A stretch of DNA of 47,641 nucleotides from an uncultured Alphaproteobacteria bacterium (GTDB taxonomy: Bacteria > Pseudomonadota > Alphaproteobacteria > RF32 > CAG-239), in assembly GCA_944393715.1 (NCBI GenBank), contig CALYBB010000024.1:1-47641 (forward strand). Reading direction: 5' to 3'. Under the pieces are notes generated by a model. That model saw nothing but the letters and a program-made list of their open reading frames with translations, did not search any database and was not told the DNA's origin. The position numbers were made by a program, and so were the translations under genes. Below, piece after piece: positions 15,223 to 24,469 of the stretch; the stretch's first letter is position 1, and each line of letters begins with the position of its first letter.

Positions 15223-16753
15223 AGCGCACCCCCGTATCAAACCACTCGATCAAATTGCCTCTGGTTTTGGTTTTGAAAACAACTGATGCTTTAAATCCTG
15301 TAGCCGAGTTAGCAATCCACTGCGAGCGGATGGTTCCTTTTAAGGTCTGCCATTTGGTGCCAATCGAATTGGAAAGACATGACCACGGCGCCTCATTCCA
15401 TTTGGTAATGCCGACACTGCCGACATTTTCGGCATAAGATACTTTGCGTTCTTCAAAATCCATATTGGTATAAATAACCAGCGCATACTGTGCTGATGAT
15501 TTGGTGCGCGGATTTAAGAGCTGAATTTTTTTCAAACCGGCAAAACCCAAATTACTGAATGCCTGCTGAACCTCGCCATAAATATGATTGCCGCCGTCGG
15601 AATAACCGTCGTCAAACCGATAAATGCCATAATCCGACCCGAAGTACAGCCGTCCGTCGAACAATTCCCAACAATAGGATTTGATATTGGTGAAGCGACA
15701 CCACGCACCGGTATTTAAGTTAATAACATGCTGCTCAAAATTGCGCGAAACCGGAACATTAAACAAAGCGTACCCGCCTTTTGGATAAATAATACCATGC
15801 CAACCGTCTTTGTTTTTGTTTGAGGCCGTGCGATCCAATACCAAGCCGCGGATTTTGTCGGAAAAAGCCAGCGCCGAAGCACCGGCTTGATTTAGCGGCA
15901 AGACCTTTGACAAAGGCATATAGCCGTCTTCGGTAATCAGCACCACATCGCCCTGATATTGAAAAGCGCAGCGATAACCTATCGGTCTTGGTATTTTATA
16001 TGATCCTTTCAGTTCCCAATCATCCGCCGAATTCGGATTATAACCTGAATAAACCAAAACTTCGCCCTCTGAAGTAATAAAGACAGTTAAATCATCTATT
16101 CCCTGTCCTCCGTCCCGCGTCCAGCCGCAAATCGACATAATATGCCCGCCAAAACGCGCAGCCTGACTTAAATCAAATGATTTTAAGGTGCCTGAAACAT
16201 TACCGGCTGATGCCGTGTACCAAACCGTCATTGATCCGCGCTCGACAAACCACAAAAACTGTTTTGAAATCGCTCCGGCAATAATTTTAGATGCTGTTAG
16301 GCCTTCGGCACTGAATGCCCAATCGCCAAAAACATCATCGCCGTTGTCATCGACATAAAACATTTTCGGCGTATCGACCCCGTTCATAAAAAACAAACGA
16401 CCTTTATACTGAACAGTCTGACAACGATTTTCCGTGAAAGTGATGCCGCTGTATTCCGTTACGTTTTGTTTTGATGATACGTTATAGGCTTTGCCTTCGG
16501 CAATACCTATAAAACGCGGCTCATTATATCTGTCGTAAGAAGCTAAAGTCAAAAAACGTTTGTTGTTCTTAAAATAAACGCTATAGCCGCGGCGCAATGA
16601 CAAACTGGTATCTCCTGGAATATAATTATCCAAAACGACAGCATCTGCCGCCGACATAGTATCCAAACTATCGCGAACATTTAACCCTCCGACCGGTGCC
16701 GGAAGCGTATAGTTGACTGATTTATTACTTCGATTAATCGGACGTATTGGCAT
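15197..16753 (-). CDS. Podovirus tail nozzle/stabilisation protein (beta-propeller)
   Basis: A 518-aa protein. The ATG at 16753 has GGAG 9 nt upstream and is preferred over the frame start at 16780. The opening (YTLPAPVGGLNVRDSL, ADAVVLDNYIPG, SLRRGYSVYF) is the standard N-terminus of phage nozzle proteins, followed by propeller blades rich in Trp/Tyr (RLFFMNGVDTPKMFYVDD; LTVFITSEGEVLVYSGYNP; GRLYFGSDYGIYRFDDGY). In podoviruses this protein sits under the adaptor ring and seals the tail. It overlaps the adaptor gene by 20 bp. Confidence 0.75.
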   Translation of the reverse strand: MPIRPINRSNKSVNYTLPAPVGGLNVRDSLDTMSAADAVVLDNYIPGDTSLSLRRGYSVYFKNNKRFLTLASYDRYNEPRFIGIAEGKAYNVSSKQNVTEYSGITFTENRCQTVQYKGRLFFMNGVDTPKMFYVDDNGDDVFGDWAFSAEGLTASKIIAGAISKQFLWFVERGSMTVWYTASAGNVSGTLKSFDLSQAARFGGHIMSICGWTRDGGQGIDDLTVFITSEGEVLVYSGYNPNSADDWELKGSYKIPRPIGYRCAFQYQGDVVLITEDGYMPLSKVLPLNQAGASALAFSDKIRGLVLDRTASNKNKDGWHGIIYPKGGYALFNVPVSRNFEQHVINLNTGAWCRFTNIKSYCWELFDGRLYFGSDYGIYRFDDGYSDGGNHIYGEVQQAFSNLGFAGLKKIQLLNPRTKSSAQYALVIYTNMDFEERKVSYAENVGSVGITKWNEAPWSCLSNSIGTKWQTLKGTIRSQWIANSATGFKASVVFKTKTRGNLIEWFDTGVRYERASGVL

Positions 16754-17447
16754 TGACAACAACTCCTGCTGCGACCGCATCGAAAGTAACTCCGGACAAG
16801 CAAATATCTTTTACGGACAGCGATGCGGCAAATTTTTTCTTTAATTCCTTTTCATATTCGGCGTATTCTTCGGCATAATCCATGCCATTGCGTTTTAACC
16901 AGCGCCAAAGGATCCCAAGCTTGACCAAATATTCATCAAAGACCGGAATATCGGTATTTTTGGTAACAGAACTTTTTTCTTCATAACCGCGCTGCGGATC
17001 CAGACAAACCGTATTTGAACGATATTGAAACACAATTTTTATTCCATCGGGCGGCGGGGTTAAGAATTTTATCATACCGTTTTGAATTTTGAATTTTGTT
17101 TGCGATGTGGTTTCGCAAAAATATTTTTCTCTCATCCACTCTTCCGGATTAATTGCCCCGATAACTTTTTCGTGTTCATCCTTAATATAAACCGTATTAT
17201 TGATCAGACAGTAAAAATCGGGGCAAATGTCGTCCAGTAAATACCAACAGCGGCTGCCAGAGGTGCGCAAAATACCTTCTTTGGTTAGTTCCTGCCAATC
17301 GCCATAACGCAGCAAACTGTCCAAAGATGATTTGGCTATGCTAAAAAAAATGCTGTCTTGCTGCGAAGCACTATTAAACAAATCTTCCGGTCGTTTGGTT
17401 GCCGCTATATCGGCAGCTTCGCGGCAAATATCCAAGATTGATTTCAT
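16734..17447 (-). CDS. Phage adaptor / head-to-tail connector protein
   Basis: A 237-aa protein between nozzle and head genes, with features of gp4/gp11-type adaptors: an N-terminal helix with ILDICREAADIAATKRPEDL, SLLRYGDWQELTKEG, a beta-rich middle (TKFKIQNGMIKFLTPPPDG, IVFQYRSNTVCL) and a helical end (YLVKLGILWRWLKRNGMDYA). It should form the dodecameric ring below the portal. Its ATG overlaps the stop of the next upstream gene by 4 bp. Confidence 0.7.
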   Translation of the reverse strand: MKSILDICREAADIAATKRPEDLFNSASQQDSIFFSIAKSSLDSLLRYGDWQELTKEGILRTSGSRCWYLLDDICPDFYCLINNTVYIKDEHEKVIGAINPEEWMREKYFCETTSQTKFKIQNGMIKFLTPPPDGIKIVFQYRSNTVCLDPQRGYEEKSSVTKNTDIPVFDEYLVKLGILWRWLKRNGMDYAEEYAEYEKELKKKFAASLSVKDICLSGVTFDAVAAGVVVNANTSD

Positions 17448-18001
17448 TTCTTTTTTCTCCTGCTTTTTAAATTTTTAAGAGCGTTTATTTCTGCCTCCAA
17501 CGCAGCAATTTTTTGTTTATATTCCGCCTCAAGCTTTTCAATATCCAAAGTTTGTTTAACTTTGCGGCTGCCCTCAAGAAAACGCTGCGCCAAAATCCTT
17601 TCTTCTTCAATCCCTAGATCTTTGGCATGAACATCACTTAAATCCGCCAAGGCCTCAATCGTAAAAATGCCGCGGTATTTACAAGTTTCAATTTCGCTTA
17701 GAGTCAAAAAAGCAAACTGTTCAAGCGGTGTGCCATTTTCAACTTGTTTGCGCGAAAGCTGATAACGAGCATACTCAACCGGAAAACGGGCAATTTTCTC
17801 ATCCGTTGCCGGCTGATCAAAAACCTCGGTGGTGTTGTCTCGAATGCGTATCTCGCAATAACATACGTTTTTAAAAACCGGCAAACCGTTGGTATCCAGC
17901 CGATCAGTCTTGACGGGGCGATCATAAAAACGTGCTGCCAAACTGTCATTGCGGTGGTTCTTGTTTTGCTCAATAAGGTTTTGATAAGTGGCAAAATCCA
18001 T
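17444..18001 (-). CDS. Phage head-region protein with C-terminal coiled coil
   Basis: A 185-aa protein between capsid and adaptor. Residues 75-140 carry a pattern recurrent in podovirus head clusters: FPVEYARYQLSRKQVENGTP, QFAFLTLSEIETCKYRGIF, TIEALADLSDVHAKDLGI. It ends in a heptad helix (LEAEYKQKIAALEAEINALK) and a lysine-rich tail. The middle part resembles a helix-hairpin-helix-like ending. Likely a structural or assembly protein; no activity known. Confidence 0.6.
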   Translation of the reverse strand: MDFATYQNLIEQNKNHRNDSLAARFYDRPVKTDRLDTNGLPVFKNVCYCEIRIRDNTTEVFDQPATDEKIARFPVEYARYQLSRKQVENGTPLEQFAFLTLSEIETCKYRGIFTIEALADLSDVHAKDLGIEEERILAQRFLEGSRKVKQTLDIEKLEAEYKQKIAALEAEINALKNLKSRRKKK

Positions 18002-18020
18002 GTTTTTGTTCCTTTACTCC

Positions 18021-18054
18021 TAAACAAAAGGCAGGCTTCGTGCAAAGCCTGCCC
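18021..18054 (-). terminator. Terminator after the capsid gene
   Basis: On the minus strand GGGCAGGCTT-TGCACG-AAGCCTGCC is followed by TTTTGTTTA. It should lower expression of the tail genes relative to capsid. Confidence 0.85.
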
Positions 18055-18077
18055 TTCCGTGCCTATAAAAATTACGG

Positions 18078-19082
18078 TTATGCGGTCTCACCGCTATTCG
18101 ATTCCTGTCCGCCGGTTGAAGTATTGTTAATCAAAACTCCCTGCAACGCGGCATTGGACATGGTCATATTGCCGGCCCAGCCGATAATCCGGTATAAAGC
18201 ATCCTGATTAACCGCCAAGCGATCACCGCCAATAACTTTCATATTGCGGTCTTTATGCGGCCGCAGGTACAAATAATCGGTATTTAGGAAATACATGTGA
18301 TTAGCCGGACAATGACCGCCCTGACCGCCGTCAAAGATGACCTCGGCGCCTTTAAATTTCAGATTGGTGAAACCGGCATCGGCCAATTTAGGATCACTGA
18401 AACGCTGCTGCGGCTGCAAAGCCTGTTCGTACATTGCGTACATAATGTCGTCGGCAACGATCAAATCCGGTTTATCAACTCCACGCGAACATTTCATGTA
18501 CATTTCATCCATGGTCTGAATGATGTTTGATGAACTCAAACCGGAAACAGTTTTGGCCTGATTGCGCCAAAATTCGTTGCCGGAAGTTGCGCGGTTGATA
18601 TTACCGACCGTACCGGTTGACGGCGAATCGGCTACCAAAAGCTTCAAGCCGCCGATTGCTTTGCCATTAGAGGCCGTACCGTCGCCGTAAAGCGCCGCTG
18701 AAAGTTGGTTGCACATGGTTTTTTCGGCATTTTGGATACGTTTTTCCATCAACTCCAGAACTTGTTCTTTGCCAGAGTTTTTGAGCAAATCTTCACCGGA
18801 AACGGCCACCGGAACAGCACAAAGCTTGATGGCATATTCGGCGGCGGTAAACAACTGTTTGGGCGTGTAGTCAATCGTATCGTAGCCTGAATACCAAACC
18901 ATATCACCTTCACCGTATTCTAATTCCTCCAAAATTTTGGAACCGCCGGTAATGACGCGAACATTGTCTTTTGTTTTAAGTTTCGACAACAATGCATTGT
19001 TTTTGGAGACATTGTCGGCCAATTTGCCGGCACGTGATTCCAAAGTGGTCGTAAACAAATCATTATAATTACTGTTAGCCAT
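18078..19082 (-). CDS. Major capsid protein
   Basis: A 334-aa protein in the right position (after scaffold, before a strong terminator) with features of HK97-fold capsids of podoviruses: N-terminal arm with LFTTTLESRAGKLADNVSKN, P-domain-like LVADDIMYAMYEQALQP, and a C-terminal MYFLNTDYLYLRPHKDRNMK strand. It forms the icosahedral shell on the scaffold. The ribosome-binding site is AGGAAAAAAAGA-like just before the ATG. Identification rests on gene order plus these segments. Confidence 0.8.
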   Translation of the reverse strand: MANSNYNDLFTTTLESRAGKLADNVSKNNALLSKLKTKDNVRVITGGSKILEELEYGEGDMVWYSGYDTIDYTPKQLFTAAEYAIKLCAVPVAVSGEDLLKNSGKEQVLELMEKRIQNAEKTMCNQLSAALYGDGTASNGKAIGGLKLLVADSPSTGTVGNINRATSGNEFWRNQAKTVSGLSSSNIIQTMDEMYMKCSRGVDKPDLIVADDIMYAMYEQALQPQQRFSDPKLADAGFTNLKFKGAEVIFDGGQGGHCPANHMYFLNTDYLYLRPHKDRNMKVIGGDRLAVNQDALYRIIGWAGNMTMSNAALQGVLINNTSTGGQESNSGETA

Positions 19083-19106
19083 TCTTTTTTTCCTTTGTTA
19101 AAAAAA

Positions 19107-19958
19107 TTAAAGTTCGCCATTTAAGGCCGCAAAACGCATTTCAAGTTCTTCCCTTAAACTCATATCCTTAGTGTCAAAATCGGCCTTGCCTTTAGGGGCA
19201 AAAGCCGCTTCTTTTGATTTTAAAGCGTCTTTGCTTTTGAGTTCGAGAGCTTCTTGGGAACGTTTTGCAATCAGTTTGTCGCGAGTGGAGGCGTTAAACC
19301 ACACTGCGGCTTCGTAAGCATCATCAAGGTTATCTGCCAGACCTTTTTGTAAAAGATCGTACATATCCCTGACGACTTCGCGAAAAAACGGGTGCTTTGC
19401 CCTGCCTTCAGCATCCTGCGCTGCGGCAAATTCTTCCACCTGTTTTTGCACCATTTTATCGGCCAGAGCTGCCGATATCTGCTGTGCCGATTTGCCATCT
19501 GCCGCCCGAAACGGCATTGAACCGCCGCCGACATGATAAGCCGCCGCCAGCATATTAACCGTATCAGCCGGCTTGCGGCTCAGCATTTCATCTATGCGAA
19601 TCATATTGTCCAGCCATTCTCGTGCGGATTTAATGCCATAACCGCGCAGCTCATCGGCACGCGTGGCATAGGCATCTTCTAACCATTGATACGCTCCGAT
19701 CCGATGGCGCAGATCATCGAAGCCCCGCTCAATTTCCTGTTCGCGGACACATAAATATTTACGCCATTCGGGCGATAAAGAAGCAAAGGTTTCAGCATAT
19801 TCTTTTGAATATCCCGCAGGCGCAGACAAATATTCATCACCGCTTTTGTTTTTTGCTGAATTATCGTTCCCCGCAGAAATTGATCTTGAACTTTTTGGAG
19901 CCTTATCAATTTCCAATTCACGAGCAACGCGTTCAAGTTCTTTTCTTACTTCACTCAT
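19107..19958 (-). CDS. Phage scaffolding protein
   Basis: The open frame begins at 20135, but the ATG at 19958 follows GAGG by 8 nt and gives a 283-aa, highly charged, helical protein (MSEVRKELERVARELEIDKA; LAAAYHVGGGSMPFRAADGK; SLREELEMRFAALNGEL). High Glu/Lys/Ala content, no hydrophobic core and a position between portal and capsid are those of a procapsid scaffold. The first 8 bp overlap the preceding small gene. Confidence 0.72.
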   Translation of the reverse strand: MSEVRKELERVARELEIDKAPKSSRSISAGNDNSAKNKSGDEYLSAPAGYSKEYAETFASLSPEWRKYLCVREQEIERGFDDLRHRIGAYQWLEDAYATRADELRGYGIKSAREWLDNMIRIDEMLSRKPADTVNMLAAAYHVGGGSMPFRAADGKSAQQISAALADKMVQKQVEEFAAAQDAEGRAKHPFFREVVRDMYDLLQKGLADNLDDAYEAAVWFNASTRDKLIAKRSQEALELKSKDALKSKEAAFAPKGKADFDTKDMSLREELEMRFAALNGEL

Positions 19959-20181
19959 TCCATATCCTCTTTTTGTATTGTTGAACAATCTCGGCAAAAA
20001 TTTCTTTTTGCTGATTTTTTTCATTATTCTGTCGGATATTTTGCATATATTCGGCAGAATAATCAGACTGCAGCGCCAGATGATTGGCGCGCAGATAACG
20101 ATCAATGTCTTTAGCCGAGACAGCGACCGTTCCATCCGGCAGAAGAACTTCTGCCGAAAAATTCTTGGTAAAATACGTCAT
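19951..20181 (-). CDS. Small hypothetical phage protein, 76 aa
   Basis: Short protein between portal and scaffold starting MTYFTKNFSAEVLLPDGTVA, followed by VSAKDIDRYLRANHLALQSD. The rest is polar and helical (IRQNNEKNQQKEIFAEIVQQ). The 8-bp overlap with the scaffold gene and conserved-looking spacing suggest a real, translationally coupled gene. No domain recognised. Confidence 0.55.
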   Translation of the reverse strand: MTYFTKNFSAEVLLPDGTVAVSAKDIDRYLRANHLALQSDYSAEYMQNIRQNNEKNQQKEIFAEIVQQYKKRIWNE

Positions 20182-20216
20182 TTACGTATGCTTTCCGATT
20201 TTTGGTGAATACTTAT

Positions 20217-20249
20217 AAAAAAACCTTCATTGATTTAATGAAGGTTTTG
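20217..20249 (-). terminator. Terminator after the portal gene
   Basis: On the minus strand AAAACCTTCATTA-(AATC)-AATGAAGGTTTT is followed by further T residues. Packaging genes and head genes are therefore partly uncoupled. Confidence 0.8.
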
Positions 20250-20250
20250 A

Positions 20251-22071
20251 TTATTTGCCGGCGGCTTTTAGTGCCGTTTGTATTTCAAGTTGTTTGTTAT
20301 CAAACCGATTTTCGGTTATATTCTGTTGCTGCTGCAGCAACAGTTCCGCTTTTTTCAATTCATTTTGCTCTTTTTTGATTTGGTAATCCCAAGCGTTTTT
20401 TTGCTGTTGCAATCCCAATGACAACAATTGAGTATCCGGCCGTGATTCTACAACCGGATCCGGAGCGGATAATTCAGCGGCAATTTTATCAAAACTGCTG
20501 CTTAATATGCTTTCGTACTGACGTGCATTGGTTAATCCCGCAACAACACTGCCAATCATCTGGCGATAAACATCTAACAGCGCCGGCTGTTTGCTGACGA
20601 TATTAAAAGCCTGACCAATCATGGTGTGAATGGTGTTTATTGCTTTTAGGTTCTTTTCACTACGAAGATCTTCATTGAAAGAAACATCGCTTTCAACACC
20701 TAATATCATGCCGCGCAATTTATCTGTCTTAAGCAATCTAACCGCAGCATAAGCTTCCGGTGTATTTCTTTCGGAAACAGGCAGAAAAAACCGCAGCTTG
20801 TCGGCATCAAAGCATTCGCAGATGATCTCGGCTTTAATTTTAAATAGTCCGACAATAAAGTGCTGCATATCATTTTGACGGTCTTGATTGCGAAGTGTGC
20901 CAAAATTGGTTTTTTGGGTTACCGCTGTGGCGGTTTCACCAACCTTTGAACTGCCGCGCATGATATCGCTGACACCGGTTATTTCATAAACGGAATTAAT
21001 CAAATCCTGCCGACGTTGAGCTAAAGATTGAAGCGCCATGATATATTGATCTATCGGCATAAAATCAACAATATTTTTAATGCCTCCGGCTGATTTCAGG
21101 CGATCAAAGTCCGATACGGCAACCAAAGTTACATCTTTGTTCAAAATGTTGCCAAGTTCCGGAAAGGCATTGTCATAACAGCCGGATATTTTAAGAGCTT
21201 TCATTGTCCTTTCCATACGCGCCGTAACGCCATCAAGCTCATCCAAAAGCGGCTTAATCTGAGCATAATCCGGGACCGGTATCAAGCTGTCGTTGGTGCA
21301 GGTTGCCAAAAGAGGTTTGGGCAGCGGATAAAATCCGGTTAGGGAAAAAATGTTATCAATAACTTTTAGAAAATGTTGCGGACATGATTTGCTCAAGTAC
21401 AAAGTGCGTCCGCTTTGTTTATCCCAAATTTCATAAATCTCTATTGATTTATTTTTTTTGTCGCCTTCAAAAGACAAAGAAGCCGCAATCTCTTTACCGA
21501 AATTTGATACAACTTCATCCAAGCTCATATATTGACGAAGCGCAAACCAACCGCAATCTTCCCAAATTCCTACCTTATCCGAATCGGCTATGAAGTGCAG
21601 CGGATCGATATATTCCGTTGTAACAATCTCTTCGGTCTTTATTTCCAACGGACTGCCCGACATATCTTCTATCAGGCCGAATTTCGGGCGATAGCGTTCA
21701 ATAACAACGCCCATACCGCCAAGCAAAAAATCGTTGCGTGCGTATTTGATAACACTGTCAAAATCAAACTGTTCCAGATCCCAATCAAGAGCTTTTTCCA
21801 AAATGCGACAAGCCATATTTGAGATCTTGTCCGTTGTTTTATCTTTTCTTTCAATATAAGGACGCGGCTGCTTAAAATATAAAAAAGGCTTTAAGGTTTC
21901 AATTGAAGACCAAAAGATATTTTGTTTATCGCTTTTGGTCTCATTGCGATAATAGCGACGAATATCCTTTACCAACTGATGATAATCGCACCACTTGTTT
22001 TCGGCTCTGGTTATTTTTTCCAGCCATTCGCTTACTTCTGCTTCTTGAATTTTATTATTTTGTTTGCTCAT
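20251..22071 (-). CDS. Portal protein, P22-type
   Basis: From the ATG at 22071 (GGGAG 9 nt upstream; the frame extends to 22143) the protein is 606 aa. Typical portal segments are RAENKWCDYHQLVKDIRRYY, RNETKSDKQNIFWSSIETLK, FLYFKQPRPYIERKDKT and later GVSDIMRGSSKVGETATAV, with a long C-terminal Gln-rich barrel helix (QQQKNAWDYQIKKEQNELKK). The portal is the twelve-subunit ring through which DNA enters and leaves. It overlaps the GroES-like gene by 17 bp. Confidence 0.85.
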   Translation of the reverse strand: MSKQNNKIQEAEVSEWLEKITRAENKWCDYHQLVKDIRRYYRNETKSDKQNIFWSSIETLKPFLYFKQPRPYIERKDKTTDKISNMACRILEKALDWDLEQFDFDSVIKYARNDFLLGGMGVVIERYRPKFGLIEDMSGSPLEIKTEEIVTTEYIDPLHFIADSDKVGIWEDCGWFALRQYMSLDEVVSNFGKEIAASLSFEGDKKNKSIEIYEIWDKQSGRTLYLSKSCPQHFLKVIDNIFSLTGFYPLPKPLLATCTNDSLIPVPDYAQIKPLLDELDGVTARMERTMKALKISGCYDNAFPELGNILNKDVTLVAVSDFDRLKSAGGIKNIVDFMPIDQYIMALQSLAQRRQDLINSVYEITGVSDIMRGSSKVGETATAVTQKTNFGTLRNQDRQNDMQHFIVGLFKIKAEIICECFDADKLRFFLPVSERNTPEAYAAVRLLKTDKLRGMILGVESDVSFNEDLRSEKNLKAINTIHTMIGQAFNIVSKQPALLDVYRQMIGSVVAGLTNARQYESILSSSFDKIAAELSAPDPVVESRPDTQLLSLGLQQQKNAWDYQIKKEQNELKKAELLLQQQQNITENRFDNKQLEIQTALKAAGK

Positions 22072-22321
22072 TTTCAAATACTCCCAAAATTGAACTTTCC
22101 CTGACGACAACGACATCCTCATCACAAGACGGTAAATCGTCAAAGATATGAAAAAGAACCTTATCTCCCTGTTTGACTGAAGTTACGGCATTACCGACGC
22201 TTTCAACCCATCCGACGGTTCGGCTACGGTGATAATCGTCGGCAAGGATGATGCCGCCGGAGGTTTTTTCTTTATCCGGCTCAAGCCGGATAAAAACCCG
22301 ATCGCTAATTGCTTTAATCAT
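22055..22321 (-). CDS. GroES-like co-chaperonin encoded in the packaging operon
   Basis: An 88-aa protein with the complete co-chaperonin signature: ISDRVFIRLEPDKEKTSGGI (residues 4-23, containing the mobile loop KTSGGIIL), then GWVESVGNAVTSVKQGDKVL and a C-terminal VVVVRESSILGV. Cellular GroES is about 95 aa. Phage versions such as T4 gp31 replace host GroES for capsid folding. Placed between terminase and portal, it probably helps fold the capsid or portal with host GroEL. Confidence 0.8.
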   Translation of the reverse strand: MIKAISDRVFIRLEPDKEKTSGGIILADDYHRSRTVGWVESVGNAVTSVKQGDKVLFHIFDDLPSCDEDVVVVRESSILGVFENEQTK

Positions 22322-22353
22322 ATTTTGTCTCCTTATTTATTATTACACAGGCT

Positions 22354-23676
22354 TTACCATTTGCTTTCGCCAACTTCGGCGAACATGTCTTCTATGACAA
22401 CATGTCCTCGGCCGAAAGTCTTGGTTTTGCCAAGGTCATAAACCGGTTCGGCAAAAGTTAAAACAAAAGCGTCCGCCTTATCCGGCGAACGCCCTAATCT
22501 TTTTTTGACATCTTCTTTGCTCTCAAGCAACAGTCTTCCTCTGGCATCATATTTTTTGTTGACCGAACAGAGTTCGTTTAACAGATCTTCATCTGGCGGC
22601 AGCTGCACCGGAAGCTCCTGATTGAGCCAGACAGCGGCATTATTCCACATTTCGGCGCGGCGGTTGGCATAACGCTCCTCCAAAATGGCTTTGGCGCCAA
22701 AATTTACCGCACGGATAATATCACGGAATCCTCTGGAGGCAAGAATATCATAAACTCCGCCGCCGACACCGCCGGCATCCAAAAATATTCTGGCCGGCGC
22801 ATAATCTGCAATAATACCTTGGCAATAGTTAGCTATGCTGACGATATCCTGTTTGTTTAAGGTTTCAAATTTCAGACACCAGCGACCGCGCCGAAAACAA
22901 AAAACCGTTCGATCATCGCCGAAACGCGCTATGTCCAATCCGATAATCAGCGGCGAATCGGTTGATGATATTTTGGCTTCAAAAGCTCGTCGGACCATCT
23001 GAGGTGCAATCAGTTTTGCCGCTCCCTGAACCAGCGGCTGCCCAAGCCAGATGTGCATATAGTCATCCGGTGCTTCTTTGCGGCATTTTTCGGCTTGTAA
23101 TTTTAGCTCCTCAGGACAAAAAGGATTATCATCATAATTAACGCGGCGCACCAAAGTGCGTTCGTCCGGTGCTGCCGCCAGCAAAATCCATAATGGATCA
23201 TTTTCCTCCTCCCGATTCATAGAAATCCAGATTTCCGATCCATCTTTTCGGATAGTCGGCGACAGGATATCCCACGATTTTTTGGAGATGCTCTGCCCTT
23301 CTTCAATCCACGCGATATCAACTCCTTCAAGTGATTTTATTTTTTGGATATCCTGATCACGCAGTCCTTTAAATATGAATTGTGTTCCGGTAATTTTGTT
23401 CTCAATTTTGGTTTCCCTGATTTGATAATCATTCAATTGGTAAAAAGCTATGCGGTCGCACAACAGGCGGTAAACCGAATCTTTAATACTGTCCTGAACT
23501 TCACGCAGGCAGGCAATTACGAGCTTTTGCATGCGCCCTTTAATCAGCAGGCTGTCTGCAAAGGCGTAAGATTTTCCTCCGCCGCGGCCGCCATAATAAA
23601 ATTTAATGCGCCAATGCTCAGTCAGCAAAGGCGCAAATGCTCGGGGTATCCGAGCAATTATCGTCTGATTATTCAT
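22354..23676 (-). CDS. Terminase large subunit
   Basis: A 440-aa packaging motor. The ATPase domain has Walker A YYGGRGGGKS (residues 27-36) and Walker B GVDIAWIEEG (118-127). The nuclease domain has RNase H-like acidic residues in IIGLDIARFGDDRTV (D248), ARIFLDAGGVGGG (about D301) and SPDKADAFVLTF (near 410). It cuts concatemers and pumps DNA into the procapsid. It follows the small subunit by 14 bp. Confidence 0.92.
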   Translation of the reverse strand: MNNQTIIARIPRAFAPLLTEHWRIKFYYGGRGGGKSYAFADSLLIKGRMQKLVIACLREVQDSIKDSVYRLLCDRIAFYQLNDYQIRETKIENKITGTQFIFKGLRDQDIQKIKSLEGVDIAWIEEGQSISKKSWDILSPTIRKDGSEIWISMNREEENDPLWILLAAAPDERTLVRRVNYDDNPFCPEELKLQAEKCRKEAPDDYMHIWLGQPLVQGAAKLIAPQMVRRAFEAKISSTDSPLIIGLDIARFGDDRTVFCFRRGRWCLKFETLNKQDIVSIANYCQGIIADYAPARIFLDAGGVGGGVYDILASRGFRDIIRAVNFGAKAILEERYANRRAEMWNNAAVWLNQELPVQLPPDEDLLNELCSVNKKYDARGRLLLESKEDVKKRLGRSPDKADAFVLTFAEPVYDLGKTKTFGRGHVVIEDMFAEVGESKW

Positions 23677-23690
23677 TCTGGATTCCTTTT

Positions 23691-24095
23691 TTATTTGGTT
23701 ACAAATTCAACCAAAACTTTTTTTAATTCTTCGTTTAAAAGGTTGTCGGCATTATCCTGCCAGTCGGCCGGAAAATTGTTTTTTAAAATAAAATCTGCCT
23801 TGTGCAGACGGACGCACTGGTCGACTAAATAAGCCTCGCATTTTTTTCTGGCTCGGCGGATAAGCTCTGCAAATTCCGGTTTTTTTTGGTATTCATCTAG
23901 TTCTTTGCTTGAAATTCCGAGATAATCACATAAGCCAGTTAAGTGCAACGGTGCTTGTTCGGAAATTTCTACTACCTCACCCTTTTTAGCGTTGTAAATT
24001 TCTACCTTATGATTGGCGCGCTCAACAAAATACTTTTCAATTTTGCGCTCCATTGCAGAAACACTCTGATATTTGACGGGCGTTGCTAATCCCAT
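23691..24095 (-). CDS. Terminase small subunit (gp3-like)
   Basis: A 134-aa DNA-recognition subunit directly upstream of the large subunit. Recognisable parts are PLHLTGLCDYLGISSKELDE (HTH-like), FAELIRRARKKCEAYLVDQC and FILKNNFPADWQDN, the pattern of P22 gp3-type packaging proteins. It should bind pac or cos DNA and form the ring that loads the motor. Confidence 0.8.
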   Translation of the reverse strand: MGLATPVKYQSVSAMERKIEKYFVERANHKVEIYNAKKGEVVEISEQAPLHLTGLCDYLGISSKELDEYQKKPEFAELIRRARKKCEAYLVDQCVRLHKADFILKNNFPADWQDNADNLLNEELKKVLVEFVTK

Positions 24096-24141
24096 AAAAA
24101 CTCCTTTTAATTAGCATATCAAAAGTTTTTACAACGACAAT

Positions 24142-24177
24142 AAAAAAGTGAGAAAGTTTTTGACCCACTTTCTCACT
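24142..24177 (-). terminator. Strong terminator upstream of the terminase genes
   Basis: On the minus strand AGTGAGAAAGT-GGGTCAAAA-ACTTTCTCACT is followed by TTTTTTA. It ends the early leftward transcript (24239-24949) before the terminase genes, so late genes need antitermination or another promoter. Confidence 0.85.
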
Positions 24178-24238
24178 ATACTTGGTTTTATACATCCACC
24201 CGACGGATATGTCAATAGGGGGAAAGCATAATTTTTTT

Positions 24239-24382
24239 TCACCACCACATAAAAACTCTTCCAAGTATAGGAATTTCAATGGCTATACTACAAATTATAT
24301 GTGTGGATAAGTAGCCCAATTTAAGTTGGTTAATTAAATTTAGAGCCAGAAATAACAGCGTATAAATTTCAACAAAGTCCAT
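24239..24382 (-). CDS. Small hydrophobic protein, 47 aa
   Basis: Too short for usual gene callers. An ATG at 24382 with AGGACG 9 nt upstream starts MDFVEIYTLLFLALNLINQL; the product is hydrophobic throughout and ends LGRVFMWW. Probably a membrane peptide. It lies between the DUF6456-like gene and the strong terminator, so it is likely expressed in the same early transcript. The remainder of 24096-24469 holds that terminator and otherwise AT-rich spacer. Confidence 0.5.
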   Translation of the reverse strand: MDFVEIYTLLFLALNLINQLKLGYLSTHIICSIAIEIPILGRVFMWW

Positions 24383-24469
24383 ATTTATCGTCCTTATTTA
24401 AAATTAACACATTGTTTGTATTATATATTGTTGCTTATGTAAAGTTTTAATTATAATATTTATATATTT

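Noticed and set aside
24037-24279. 80-aa frame on the minus strand upstream of the terminase small subunit
   Set aside because: It spans the strong terminator hairpin, has no ribosome-binding site and overlaps the small hydrophobic gene and the terminase gene.
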